This document shows positions 1-8,652 of a stretch of DNA of 22,330 bases, one piece after another. The translations under genes and the position numbers were made by a program. The DNA is taken from positions 1 through 22,330 of the forward strand of contig CAZXUI010000079.1 of the NCBI GenBank assembly GCA_964643885.1, in the 5' to 3' direction. Source of the stretch: CAADGL01 sp964643885 (GTDB lineage Bacteria; Planctomycetota; Phycisphaerae; UBA1845; Fen-1342). Position 1 is the stretch's first letter. Each line of letters starts with the position of its first letter. The notes below the pieces were generated by a model. That model had not been told where the DNA came from. It saw nothing but the letters and a program-made list of their open reading frames with translations, and ran no database searches.

Positions 1-1099
<1,099 letters not shown>

Positions 1100-1194
1100 T
1101 CGTCGCACCCGGCAGCGAAAGTCGATTCGAAGGACCTTCTGACATCCGTGTGAATCAGCGAAACGTAGGCGCAGCGCCGGACGAAATCAACCGC

Positions 1195-2775
1195 TCACTG
1201 ACGCGGCCGGCCGGACATCATCGGAGGGGTATGCGGCGTGTGCTGCCGCCGCAGGTAGGCGTCGTGATCGGACTCGATATCCGCGGGATCCTCCGCGACC
1301 ATTTCGACCCCCAGCGGCACCGCCGCGCTGCGGGCCACTTCCCCGGCCGGCCGCGTCTCGGGCATCTGCATGCCGGCCTCGCTCAGGAATGCGTGCACCC
1401 AGGCGTAGATGTCGCGCTTGGCGATCAGCGAGCGCAGCCGCCGCATCCGCCGGCGGCGCTCCTGGCGCGTCATCGTCGCCCCGCGGTGGATCGCGTCGGC
1501 CACACCCTCGACGTCGTACGGATTGACGATCAGCGCGTCGCGCGACAACTCCGCCGCCGCACCCGCGAACTCGCTCAGGATCAGCGCGCCGTCGCCGTCG
1601 AGCTGCGACGCGCAGTATTCCTTGGCCACCAGGTTCATCCCGTCCTTGAGCGGCGTCACCAGGGCCACGTCGGCCGTCCGGTAGTACGCCAGCAGCTCGT
1701 CCGGCGCCAGACTGCGGAAATTGTGGTGGATCGGAACCCAGCCGGGCTGCGTGAACTGCCCGTTGATCGAGCCGACGAGCTGCTCGATCTCCGCCCGCAG
1801 CTCCTTGTACTGCTCCACGCTCCCCCGGCTCGGAACGACGACCTGGACGAAGGTGACCGCCCGGTGCAGGCTCGGATGACGCTCCAGCGCCGTGCGAAAG
1901 GCCCGCAGCCGGTCCGGAATCCCCTTCGTGTAGTCGAGCCGGTCGAGCCCGAGAATGATCTGCCGGTCCGGCAGCTCGGCCCGGATCGCCTGCACGAGCT
2001 CGGTCACCTGCGGGTCCGCCGCCCGCGCGGCGAAGTCGTTGTAGTCGATGCTGATCGGAAAGGCCCCGGCCTGCACCCGCCGGCCGTGATGCTCGACCGT
2101 CAGCCCGCCGGCGCGGCGGCGGACGCGCGCATCGGGCAAAAGCGCCCGGGCGCAGTGGGCGAAGTTCTCCTGGTCGCGCGGCGTCTGAAACCCGACCAGG
2201 TCGTAGCTCAGCAGCCCCTCCAGCACCGCCGAGCGCCACGGCAGCTTGAAGAAGATATCCGGCGGCGGGAACGGAATATGCAGAAAGAAGCCCAGCTTCT
2301 GCTGAAGGCCGCGGCAGCGCAGCTCCGCACCCACGCTCATCAGGTGATAGTCGTGCACCCACAGGAAATCGCCCGGGCGGGCCTCGGCCGCGATCACGTC
2401 GGCGAATTTGCGGTTCACGGCCAGGTAGCTGCGCCAGAAGGCCGGGTCGAAATTGCACCAGGTCTGAAGATCGTGAAACAGCGGCCAGATGATCTGGTTC
2501 GAGAAGCCGTTATAGAAATCGTCGCGGTCCTGCTCGGTCAGCCGCACGGCGCGGAACTCGCAGCCGACCGTCGGCCCGAACTCGGCCAGCGTGGCGTCCA
2601 GATCGAGGCCGGGCTGATCGGCCGCTCCCGGCCAGCCGATCCACAGCCCGCCCCAGCGCCGCAGAACGGGCGCCATCGCAGTGATCAGGCCGCCCGAGCC
2701 GCGGCGGGTGTGAAACTCGCCGCCGCGCTGCTCGATGACGATCGGAAGACGGTTCGAGACGATGACCAGACGCAT
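1195..2775 (-). CDS. otsA: Trehalose-6-phosphate synthase (OtsA-type GT20)
   Basis: Retaining glycosyltransferase that joins glucose from a nucleotide sugar to glucose-6-phosphate, giving trehalose-6-phosphate; 526 residues. Visible motifs in order: SNRLP at the N-terminus, the GSGGL donor loop, WIGWPG, the DFYNGFSNQIIWP acceptor segment, WVHDYHL, LHIPFP, the LDRLDYTKG phosphate-binding arginine and lysine, and TPLKDGMNLVAKEY. All key OtsA residues appear intact. A GTG at 2778 directly precedes the ATG at 2775; GGAG at 2781-2784 sits 5 nt before the ATG but only 2 nt before the GTG, so the ATG is preferred. The C-terminal 60 or so residues are poorly conserved and Arg/Pro-rich. No trehalose-phosphate phosphatase (otsB) is next to it; its neighbour is treS. 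A glucosylglycerol-phosphate synthase is the main alternative, but is less likely given that neighbour. Confidence 0.93.
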   Translation of the reverse strand: MRLVIVSNRLPIVIEQRGGEFHTRRGSGGLITAMAPVLRRWGGLWIGWPGAADQPGLDLDATLAEFGPTVGCEFRAVRLTEQDRDDFYNGFSNQIIWPLFHDLQTWCNFDPAFWRSYLAVNRKFADVIAAEARPGDFLWVHDYHLMSVGAELRCRGLQQKLGFFLHIPFPPPDIFFKLPWRSAVLEGLLSYDLVGFQTPRDQENFAHCARALLPDARVRRRAGGLTVEHHGRRVQAGAFPISIDYNDFAARAADPQVTELVQAIRAELPDRQIILGLDRLDYTKGIPDRLRAFRTALERHPSLHRAVTFVQVVVPSRGSVEQYKELRAEIEQLVGSINGQFTQPGWVPIHHNFRSLAPDELLAYYRTADVALVTPLKDGMNLVAKEYCASQLDGDGALILSEFAGAAAELSRDALIVNPYDVEGVADAIHRGATMTRQERRRRMRRLRSLIAKRDIYAWVHAFLSEAGMQMPETRPAGEVARSAAVPLGVEMVAEDPADIESDHDAYLRRQHTPHTPPMMSGRPRQ

Positions 2776-3014
2776 CACGTCTCCATGGGTGGGGCCTCAC
2801 ATGTTCGTGCATGGGGCCGGCATCCTGCCTGCCGCCCTGCTGGGTCGCACTCGGAGAAATCGCCCGGCGCTGTCGCCCAGGCGAGCGCGAGCATGACACG
2901 CACCCCGCGCGGTGAGTATAGCGGTTCTGGCAGGATTCGTCACCGTGCGCGTCCGGCCTTCACGGGACTCGTGTATGCCACGCCTCTGCGAGCAGTACAA
3001 TTCCGGCCCGGTGC

Positions 3015-3078
3015 CACTGCTCTTGAGCAGTGCAATGCCTATCTCGCGCACCTTGGGGGGCGCGGGCGCCCCGCCCGC
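3015..3078. repeat. Palindrome pair: CACTGCTC/GAGCAGTG followed by GCGGGCG/CGCCCGC
   Basis: 3015-3032 is CACTGCTCTTGAGCAGTG, an 8-bp perfect stem around TT. 3062-3078 is a 7-bp stem GCGGGCG/CGCCCGC around CCC. Both occur again, in the same order and orientation, at 18891-18908 and 18952-18968. Neither is followed by a T-tract, so they do not look like ordinary intrinsic terminators. They belong to the wider set of short palindromes scattered through this window. Confidence 0.85.
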
Positions 3079-3085
3079 CAGAGCC

Positions 3086-3281
3086 GAGCCGCGACCGTAA
3101 GGGAGCGGGCTGGAGCTGGCGCGCCACCCGCGCAAGCACCAGATTACATCCACCTATCCCAGGCGCGGTTTCGTTGGTTTCAGGTGATCGTATTTCGGCG
3201 GGTCCGCCCCGGACACACAGTGTCCGGAGCGGACGCGGGTGAGTTTCGTCGAGTTGGCCCGCTCCCTTACGGTCGCGGCTC
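3086..3281. repeat. Inverted-repeat-bounded element, copy A (196 bp)
   Basis: The element starts at 3086 with GAGCCGCGACCG and continues TAAGGGAGCGGGC. The exact reverse complement of those 25 bases lies at 3257-3281, giving a perfect 25-bp terminal inverted repeat. Inside, 3139-3186 matches copy B (6045-6092) at 45 of 48 positions. The rest of the interior differs and includes GGACAC...GTGTCC, a small internal palindrome near 3210-3228. No coding capacity. The right end is followed by degenerate tandem copies of the outer end (GGTCGCGGCGCTG, then GTAGCGGTTCTG). This is MITE- or REP/BIME-like in form; no target-site duplication is obvious and no transposase is present in the window. Confidence 0.85.
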
Positions 3282-3438
3282 TGTCTCGCGCGCCCTTGCG
3301 GTCGCGGCGCTGTTCCGCGCGCCGCCCCGTAGCGGTTCTGCTCCGCCCGCCTCGAGCAGCGCGGCCACACCGCCCACACCGCCCGCAACGCCCGCAGCGC
3401 CCGCAGCGCCCGCCACGCCGCAACACCGACCGCCTACG

Positions 3439-4053
3439 CTAGCACGGCGACCCGTACGCACCCAGCAGCGCCACCAGATCGTTGAAGTCCGTGTCGCCGT
3501 CGCCGTCCACGTCGCCGTTGTCGTTGACTCCGTACGCCGCCAGCAGCGTCACCAGGTCGTTGAAGTCGACGTCATTGTCACCGTCCAGATCACCGACACA
3601 CGGCTCATCCGGCGGCGTCTCCGGCTGTCCCGTCACGGCCTCATTCGGGTTCTGCGCACACGGGTCGGTGCCCGTCTCGCCGATCAGACCCGGGTTGTAG
3701 CCCACCTCGCCCGGCAGGTCCGTCCGCGCCAGCTCAATCTCGTCGCCATTGGCCACGCCATCTCCATCCGAATCGACGCCGTCGATATCCTCGATCGCCT
3801 CGAAGATCGTCCGCCCGGCCAGCAGCCGATCGATGATGTCCTGCCGATAGCAATTACCGGGCAGGAACCGCTCCGGCGGATGATGGCAGATGTGGCACGT
3901 CGCACCCGTCGTCGCCTGCATCCGCGTCGGCAGCGTGGAGTTCGGATAGATCGTCTCCCAGGCGGATTGATACGACGGAAACGCGATCGCCAGCGACGCT
4001 CCGCCGAACATGGCGAGCGCAAACAGGCCCGCGGATACACAGAATCGCTTCAT
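3439..4053 (-). CDS. Secreted monohaem c-type cytochrome with dockerin-like C-terminus
   Basis: Exported protein of 204 residues, function unknown. Residues 1-24 form a signal peptide (MKRFCVSAGLFALAMF..., cleavage probably after AIA). A single haem c motif, C53-H-I-C56-H57, follows in a short domain. Residues around 97-112 read DGVDSDGDGVANGDE, a calcium-loop of EF-hand/thrombospondin-3 type. The last 50 residues hold two dockerin-like repeats, DLDGDNDVDFNDLVTLLAAYG and DVDGDGDTDFNDLVALLGAYG, each with a calcium loop and a helix. I chose the ATG at 4053, which has AGGAG at 10 nt; a TTG at 4077 would add eight residues with no clear role. It is divergent from btpA and alone on its strand. Such dockerin-like tails are common in planctomycete secreted proteins and need not imply a cellulosome. 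Confidence 0.85.
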   Translation of the reverse strand: MKRFCVSAGLFALAMFGGASLAIAFPSYQSAWETIYPNSTLPTRMQATTGATCHICHHPPERFLPGNCYRQDIIDRLLAGRTIFEAIEDIDGVDSDGDGVANGDEIELARTDLPGEVGYNPGLIGETGTDPCAQNPNEAVTGQPETPPDEPCVGDLDGDNDVDFNDLVTLLAAYGVNDNGDVDGDGDTDFNDLVALLGAYGSPC

Positions 4054-4519
4054 GCTTGATCGACTCCTGCTGCTCAAGATAGTGCTCCCACGACTGGCGG
4101 CCGCTCACACCGGCCGCACCGCCCGGCCGACGCACATCGGACTCTCACTCGAACGAACGGGCCCGGGCACCGATCCCGCCTCTGCTTGCCGCGACGCCAA
4201 GAGTCACACCCGGATTCTCTCCCGGCGACCGCCGCGATGCGGACCGCTCGATCCATCTTAGAACGCCGGCCACGCATCTCCAACGCCAAGCGCCGGACGC
4301 CATCGGCCGGCTGCCATGGGCAAGCGCAGCTCGCCCGTCCCCCCTCGAGCCGCCAAATCCCGACGCACAAAGATGTTCCGGCCCGCCACCATCCATGCAA
4401 ACCGCCGAGGCCCCCCGCGCATTCCGCAACGGCTCGCAACACCGCCCGTCGCGGCGTAGACTGACCCGCGCCGCCCGGCCGCGCGACACCCGGGCGACGC
4501 TGACCGGAGAATCTCCCGC
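4054..4519. other. Divergent intergenic region, no gene seen
   Basis: This 466-bp gap lies between the minus-strand cytochrome gene and plus-strand btpA, so it should carry both promoters. No convincing -35/-10 pair was recognised. A degraded relative of the GGGCAAGC/GCTTGCCC palindrome is visible near 4317-4340 (GGGCAAGCGCAGCTCGCCC). GGAGA at 4506-4510 is the btpA ribosome binding site. Open frames here have no domain signature. Confidence 0.6.
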
Positions 4520-5368
4520 ATGTTCCCTCGCCGCCCAGCCGTTATCGGAATGATCCACGTGCTCGCCCTGCCCGGCACCCCCCGCGCCCGCGAGCCGATC
4601 GCCCGGATCGTCGAGACGGCCGTCCGCGAGGCACGCATCTACGAAGAGCATGGCCTGGACGGCCTCCTCATCGAGAACATGCACGATGTGCCCTATCTCT
4701 CCGGCCGGGTGGGGCCGGAAATCGTCGCCGGAATGACGGCGGTCGGTGCGGCCGTGCGGGCCGCAAGCATGCTGCCGCTGGGCGTCCAGATTCTGGCGGC
4801 CGCGAACTGCGAGGCCCTCGCGGTGGCTCATGGCTGTGGGGCGACCTTCGTCCGCGTCGAGAACTTCACCTACGCACACGTGGCCGACGAGGGAATCATG
4901 CCCGAGGCGGCCGCCGGCCCCCTGCTCCGCTATCGCCGGCAGATCGCGGCGGAGGCGATCCGCATCGTCGCGGACGTGAAGAAGAAGCACTCCAGCCACG
5001 CGATCACGGCCGACGTGACCCTCGCCGAGGCCGCCCGGACGGCCGAGTTCTGCGGGGCGGACGGCCTGATCGTAACCGGCGTCGCGACCGGCGACGCGCC
5101 GCCGCTCGCGCAGGTGCGCGACGTGCGCCAGGCCGTGCGCATCCCGGTCATGATCGGCTCGGGCGTGACGGCCGAGAACATCGCGGAGTTCTGGCCGCAC
5201 GTCGACGCAGCCATCGTCGGCTCGCACTTCAAGCACGACGGCGTCTGGAGCGAGTCCGTCGATGCCCGCCGCGTCGCGGACTTCATGCGGGTCGTGCAGG
5301 ACCTGCGGCCGAGCACCGCCGGCCGCCCGGCCGGCGCTTCGCATTCCAGTGGATCGGCGGGTCGCTGA
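4520..5368 (+). CDS. btpA: BtpA/SgcQ family TIM-barrel protein
   Basis: Predicted cytoplasmic (beta/alpha)8 protein of 282 residues. Family hallmarks are GMIHVLALPGTP (residues 10-21), DGLLIENMHDVPY (about 48-59), the VQILAAAN strand, GATFVRVENFTYAHVADEGIMPEAA, RYRRQIAAEAI, and the C-terminal barrel segments GADGLIVTG, VMIGSGVTAENI and AAIVGSHFKHDG, the last resembling a phosphate-binding site. The cyanobacterial namesake affects photosystem I stability, but this organism shows no sign of photosynthesis, so the role is probably a general enzyme of unknown substrate. The ATG has GGAGA nine bases upstream. The stop overlaps the start of tdk as TGATG, implying translational coupling. The last 20 residues (STAGRPAGASHSSGSAGR) are low complexity. 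Confidence 0.87.
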   Translation: MFPRRPAVIGMIHVLALPGTPRAREPIARIVETAVREARIYEEHGLDGLLIENMHDVPYLSGRVGPEIVAGMTAVGAAVRAASMLPLGVQILAAANCEALAVAHGCGATFVRVENFTYAHVADEGIMPEAAAGPLLRYRRQIAAEAIRIVADVKKKHSSHAITADVTLAEAARTAEFCGADGLIVTGVATGDAPPLAQVRDVRQAVRIPVMIGSGVTAENIAEFWPHVDAAIVGSHFKHDGVWSESVDARRVADFMRVVQDLRPSTAGRPAGASHSSGSAGR

Positions 5369-6006
5369 TGGCCGCCGTCCCCGCCCAGCCCGGCCGCATC
5401 GAAGTCATCTGCGGCTGCATGTTCGCCGGCAAGACCGGCCTGCTCATCGAGCGGCTCGAGGCCGCACTTCGCGACGGGCGGCGCGTGGTCGCCTTCAAGC
5501 ACGCCATCGACGACCGCTACGGCCCCGATCGACTCGTCACCCATGATCGGCGCAGCTTCGCCGCGGCGACAGCCGCTTCGTCTGAAGAGCTGCTCTCGCG
5601 GACGGACGGCTACGACCTAATCGGAATCGACGAAGGGCACTTCTTCGGCCGCGGGCTGACCGCCTGCGTGCGAGCCCTGGCGGCCCGCGGGCAGCGCGTG
5701 ATCGTCGCGGGTCTTCACAACGACGCCTGGGGCCGGCCGTTTCCGCCGTTCCCCGAGCTGCGGGCCGTCGCCGACGAGGTACGGCTGCTCACGGCGCCGT
5801 GCACGGTCTGCGGCGCGGCGGCCGAGTTTTCGCAGCGGATGGTGCCCGTCACCGATCCCTTGATGGTCGGCGGGCTGGGCGAATACGAGCCGCGCTGCCG
5901 CGAGTGCTTCAAACCCCTGCCGGCCCCCGCACCCGCGTATTCCGATCCGCAACCGCCCGCCAGAACCAAGCCGCGACCGCCCACCAGAACCGAGCCGCGA
6001 CCGTGA
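5368..6006 (+). CDS. tdk: Thymidine kinase (TK1-like, type II)
   Basis: ATP-dependent kinase of the thymidine salvage pathway; 212 residues. The P-loop reads CGCMFAGKT (residues 15-23). The FKHAIDDRY...VTHD segment follows, then DEGHFF (88-93) with the likely catalytic base E89. Zinc-binding cysteines are C145/C148 (CTVC) and C177/C180 (CREC). Two motifs deviate from what I expect: DEGHFF for DE(A/G)QFF, and GLHNDAWGRPF for the usual GLDxDFxGxPF. The domain ends near residue 183; the Pro/Arg-rich tail to 212 (ARTKPRPPTRTEPRP) is encoded by tandem copies of a repeat end, and the stop codon lies inside repeat element B. The start overlaps the btpA stop, so expression probably depends on btpA. 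Confidence 0.88.
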   Translation: MAAVPAQPGRIEVICGCMFAGKTGLLIERLEAALRDGRRVVAFKHAIDDRYGPDRLVTHDRRSFAAATAASSEELLSRTDGYDLIGIDEGHFFGRGLTACVRALAARGQRVIVAGLHNDAWGRPFPPFPELRAVADEVRLLTAPCTVCGAAAEFSQRMVPVTDPLMVGGLGEYEPRCRECFKPLPAPAPAYSDPQPPARTKPRPPTRTEPRP

Positions 6007-6159
6007 GGGAGCGGGCTGGGGCTGAACGGGCACCCGCGCCAGCGCCAGATGACATCCACCTATCCAAGGCGCGGTTGCGTTGGTTTCAGGTGTGTGCGTT
6101 TCGGCGCGTGTGCGCGGGATCGGCCGCTGCGCTGGCCCGCTCCCTTACGGTCGCGGCTC
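5992..6159. repeat. Inverted-repeat-bounded element, copy B (168 bp), overlapping the tdk stop
   Basis: The left end at 5992-6016 differs from the copy A end at one base (GTGAGGG for GTAAGGG). The right end at 6135-6159 is identical to that of copy A. 6045-6092 matches the interior of A at 45 of 48 positions. The tdk stop TGA (6004-6006) is within the left terminal repeat. Just outside, 5967-5991 holds a preceding tandem copy of the end (AAGCCGCGACCGCCCACCAG), so the terminus is doubled. Sequence to the right up to 6180 continues CTGTTCTGCGCGCC, as in copy A. Confidence 0.85.
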
Positions 6160-6348
6160 TGTTCTGCGCGCCCGACCGAATCACGCCGCCCGCGGCGAAC
6201 GACATCTCCTCCGCACGTGCCCGAATCTTTCACCGCACACGTTGACCGCCCGCGAAACTGCGACTATTCATGAGCCGTGGGGTTGGCCGGCGGAGGGTCC
6301 GGGCGGCGCCCGCATAGCTGCAACTAACGACTATCGCTGGAGTTAGCT
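6160..6348. other. Spacer before the short UDP-glucose-dehydrogenase gene
   Basis: No gene seen. GGAG at 6339-6342 is six bases before the GTG at 6349 and serves as its ribosome binding site. No promoter motif was recognised with confidence. Confidence 0.6.
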
Positions 6349-7140
6349 GTGTCCAAGCCGAAGGTGGGCGTGGTCGGTGCAGGGGTCGTCGGGTCGGCCA
6401 TGCAGAAGCTCTGCGGGCCCGATACGGTCATGTTCGATCCATACAAACCCGGCACGAACGGCACCAAGGAAGCGATCAACGCCTGCGACGTGGTCTTCAT
6501 CTGCGTGCCGACGCCCATGAACGACGACGGCACCTGCAACACCTCGATCGTCGAAGAGGCTGTAAGCTGGGTCGCCGCCCCGCTGATCATCCTCCGCTCG
6601 ACCGTCTCCCCCGGCACCACCGACCGGCTGCGCGAGAAACACCGCAAGTCGATCGTCTTCCAGCCCGAGTACCTGGGCGAGACGACCGCGCACGTCTTCG
6701 GCAACATGGCCGAGCGCGAGTTCGTCGTGCTGGGCGGAACGACGCAGGACGTCTCCGCCGCGGCTGACTTCTACAAGCACTACTACAACTCCTACGTCCG
6801 CTATTATTTCTGCGACGCGACCACGGCCGAGGTCGCCAAGTACATGGAGAACGCCTTCTACGCGGTCAAGGTCACCTTCGTCAACGAGTTCTACGACATC
6901 GCCCGCGCCCACGGGGTGGACTTCAACCTGCTCCGCGAGATCTGGCTGGCCGATCCGCGCATCAGCCGCGACCACACCTTCGTCTATCCGCATGCCCGCG
7001 GCTTTTCCGGCAAGTGCCTGCCCAAGGACTGCAGCGCCATCGTCCGCTCCTGCCAGCAGCGCGGCTACGAGCCGGCCTTCATGCAGGCGACGCTCGAAAT
7101 CAATGATCAGTTTCTGAAGCGCTCGAAGCCGCCTCGCTGA
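6349..7140 (+). CDS. Short UDP-glucose/GDP-mannose dehydrogenase-like protein lacking the C-terminal domain
   Basis: 263 residues resembling the first two domains of nucleotide-sugar 6-dehydrogenases, which oxidise UDP-glucose or a relative to the uronic acid with NAD. Visible: GAGVVG dinucleotide-binding loop (10-15) with D30 at the end of strand 2, FICVPTP, RSTVSPGTT, FQPEYLGE, the central-domain helix EVAKYMENAFYAVKVTFVNE with K164 and N168, and the catalytic cysteine C223 in GFSGKCLPKD. The usual family length is about 390-450 residues; the C-terminal sugar-nucleotide domain is absent. GTG start with GGAG at six bases. Its last 41 bp overlap antisense with the 3' end of nrfA. It may be a natural short form or a product of truncation; substrate unknown. 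Confidence 0.85.
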   Translation: MSKPKVGVVGAGVVGSAMQKLCGPDTVMFDPYKPGTNGTKEAINACDVVFICVPTPMNDDGTCNTSIVEEAVSWVAAPLIILRSTVSPGTTDRLREKHRKSIVFQPEYLGETTAHVFGNMAEREFVVLGGTTQDVSAAADFYKHYYNSYVRYYFCDATTAEVAKYMENAFYAVKVTFVNEFYDIARAHGVDFNLLREIWLADPRISRDHTFVYPHARGFSGKCLPKDCSAIVRSCQQRGYEPAFMQATLEINDQFLKRSKPPR

Positions 7141-8587
7141 CGCGCGGCCCCGCCGCTTCGCCCCCGGCCAGCAGCCCGCGCAGCGCCTTTTGCCCCAGGC
7201 GGCTGTAATCGATCGACAGCGCCAGCACCCGGACCGCCTCCTGGTCCGCGTGAAAGCCCATCGAGTTCTCCGCCTCGATGAAATCCAGCAGGAACTGCGC
7301 CTTGCGCTGATGGTCGCGCGCCTCGGCGAGCTGCTCGTCGCTCGCCGTCGCCCGCACCTGCTCGATATCGCCGATCAGGTCCAGCAGCGCATCCAGTGCC
7401 CGGCTGCGCATCTCGAACGTCCGCGACTGAATCGTATACGCCCGCTCGCGCAGCTCCTGCTCGCTGGCCTTGTGGCACGTCTGGCAGGCGTGGTTGATGT
7501 TCAGCAGCGGGCTGCGGACGTGGTGGTCGCTCACCTTCATCGCACCCACGCGGATGTAGGGCATGTGGCAGTCCGCACACGCCACCCCCGCCCGCGAGTG
7601 AATCCCCTGGTTCCACATCTCGAACTCGGGATGCTGCGCCTTGAGCACCGCCGCGCCCGTCTTCTCGTGCGTCCAGTCCTTGAAACCCACCTCGTCGTAG
7701 TACGCCAGAATCTCGTCCGCCTTCAGCCCCTTGAACCACGGATACGTCAGCCGCTTCTCCGGCCCCTTGAAGTAATACTCCACGTGGCACTGCCCGCACA
7801 CGAAGCTGCGCATCTCCTGACGCGTCGCCATCGTGTTCACGTCGTAGTCCTCGATCCCCTCGGCCGCCTTGACCAGCCTGATCCCCTCCAGAAACCCCGG
7901 CCGCGTGACGCGCAGCGCCATCGTCTGCGGGTCGTGGCAGTCGATGCACGTGATCGGGTGCGTCACGTGCTTGCGGGCCTCCTCGTAGGGCAGCGGGTTG
8001 AGCTTCTCGAAGCCCTTGATCAGGTCACCGTCGCCGGCCTTCTTGTACGGCACGTAGACCGACGCGTGGCAGTGGATGCACGTACCCGGCTGCGGCGAGG
8101 CCTCCTGCCGCTCGGTGAACGTCTGGTCCTCCAGCATGTACGCGTGCCCGCGCTCCTCGCGAAAGTCCACCGAGAACGCATAGCCCGCCCACATCGTCTC
8201 CAGCCGCGGGTCCTCCTCCAGCCGCGACTGCGCCACGATCGACCGCGGATCCGCAGCCGTCGGCGTCCGCGGCACCGCCTCGCTCCCGCCGAAGCGCGTC
8301 CGCTGCTGATCCACCGTCCGGCGATACAGATCGAACTGGATCGGGAAGTTCTTGCCCCAGATGTTCGGGTCCTCCGTCTCGTCCGTCAGCTCGACCACCC
8401 GGAAGAACGGATTTCGCGCCTCCTGCTTGTGCTCGAAGATTGAGACCAGCAGCGCCACGATCCCGAACGTCACTCCGGCCGTGATCAGCCCCGTCAGCAC
8501 CAGCGGCCAGAACAGGCCGCGCGGCCGCGGCGGCGGCGGCGCGGACGAGCCGTGCGACGGATGCTGCGGGGCGGATGGTGTCGTCAT
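7100..8587 (-). CDS. nrfA: Cytochrome c nitrite reductase, pentahaem catalytic subunit (CxxCH type)
   Basis: Periplasmic enzyme that reduces nitrite to ammonium with six electrons, taken from NrfH. 495 residues. Residues 25-50 form a membrane anchor or uncleaved signal after a Pro-rich start. Five haem motifs: C170-C173-H174, C214-C217-H218, C264-C267-H268, C337-C340-H341 and C368-C371-H372. The first, catalytic haem has CIHCH where classic NrfA has CxxCK, so this belongs to the CxxCH form known from Campylobacter-like enzymes. Active-site candidates are an arginine in FREERGHAY, Y271 in CHVEYYF and H330 in GIHSRAG. The ATG at 8587 has GAGGAG seven bases upstream; upstream in-frame codons lack homology. 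It is 65 bp downstream of nrfH. Confidence 0.94.
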   Translation of the reverse strand: MTTPSAPQHPSHGSSAPPPPRPRGLFWPLVLTGLITAGVTFGIVALLVSIFEHKQEARNPFFRVVELTDETEDPNIWGKNFPIQFDLYRRTVDQQRTRFGGSEAVPRTPTAADPRSIVAQSRLEEDPRLETMWAGYAFSVDFREERGHAYMLEDQTFTERQEASPQPGTCIHCHASVYVPYKKAGDGDLIKGFEKLNPLPYEEARKHVTHPITCIDCHDPQTMALRVTRPGFLEGIRLVKAAEGIEDYDVNTMATRQEMRSFVCGQCHVEYYFKGPEKRLTYPWFKGLKADEILAYYDEVGFKDWTHEKTGAAVLKAQHPEFEMWNQGIHSRAGVACADCHMPYIRVGAMKVSDHHVRSPLLNINHACQTCHKASEQELRERAYTIQSRTFEMRSRALDALLDLIGDIEQVRATASDEQLAEARDHQRKAQFLLDFIEAENSMGFHADQEAVRVLALSIDYSRLGQKALRGLLAGGEAAGPRVSEAASSASETDH

Positions 8588-8652
8588 GTCCCAGCTCCTC
8601 GTACGGCGGCGTAAATGCCCTGCCTGCGGCGCGTCCCGCCGGCCGCGCGGTG

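Larger units (their letters stand above)
2776..3438. other. Gene-free, repeat-filled region upstream of otsA
   Basis: No credible coding frame is seen between the otsA start and the stop of the convergently placed cytochrome gene's 3' side. The short frames translate repeats (for example the LPYGRGS pattern) and lack any recognisable domain. It holds a palindrome pair at 3015-3078 and an inverted-repeat-bounded element at 3086-3281. After the element come imperfect tandem copies of its outer end (about 3297-3360), then a C-rich stretch of CCGCCCGCAACGCCCGCAGC type reaching about 3420. An otsA promoter could lie at 2790-2950, but no convincing -35/-10 pair was found. Confidence 0.7.

Noticed and set aside
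3015..3032. CACTGCTCTTGAGCAGTG as an intrinsic terminator
   Set aside because: No T-tract on either side, and it recurs at 18891 away from gene ends.
4145..5344. 399-codon minus-strand frame opposite btpA
   Set aside because: Shadow; BtpA motifs are on the plus strand.
8064..8078. Loss of function in NrfA because the first haem lacks the lysine ligand
   Set aside because: CxxCH NrfA enzymes are an established active form, and the other active-site residues are present.
7190..8443. Long plus-strand frame opposite nrfA
   Set aside because: Shadow of a gene with five haem motifs.
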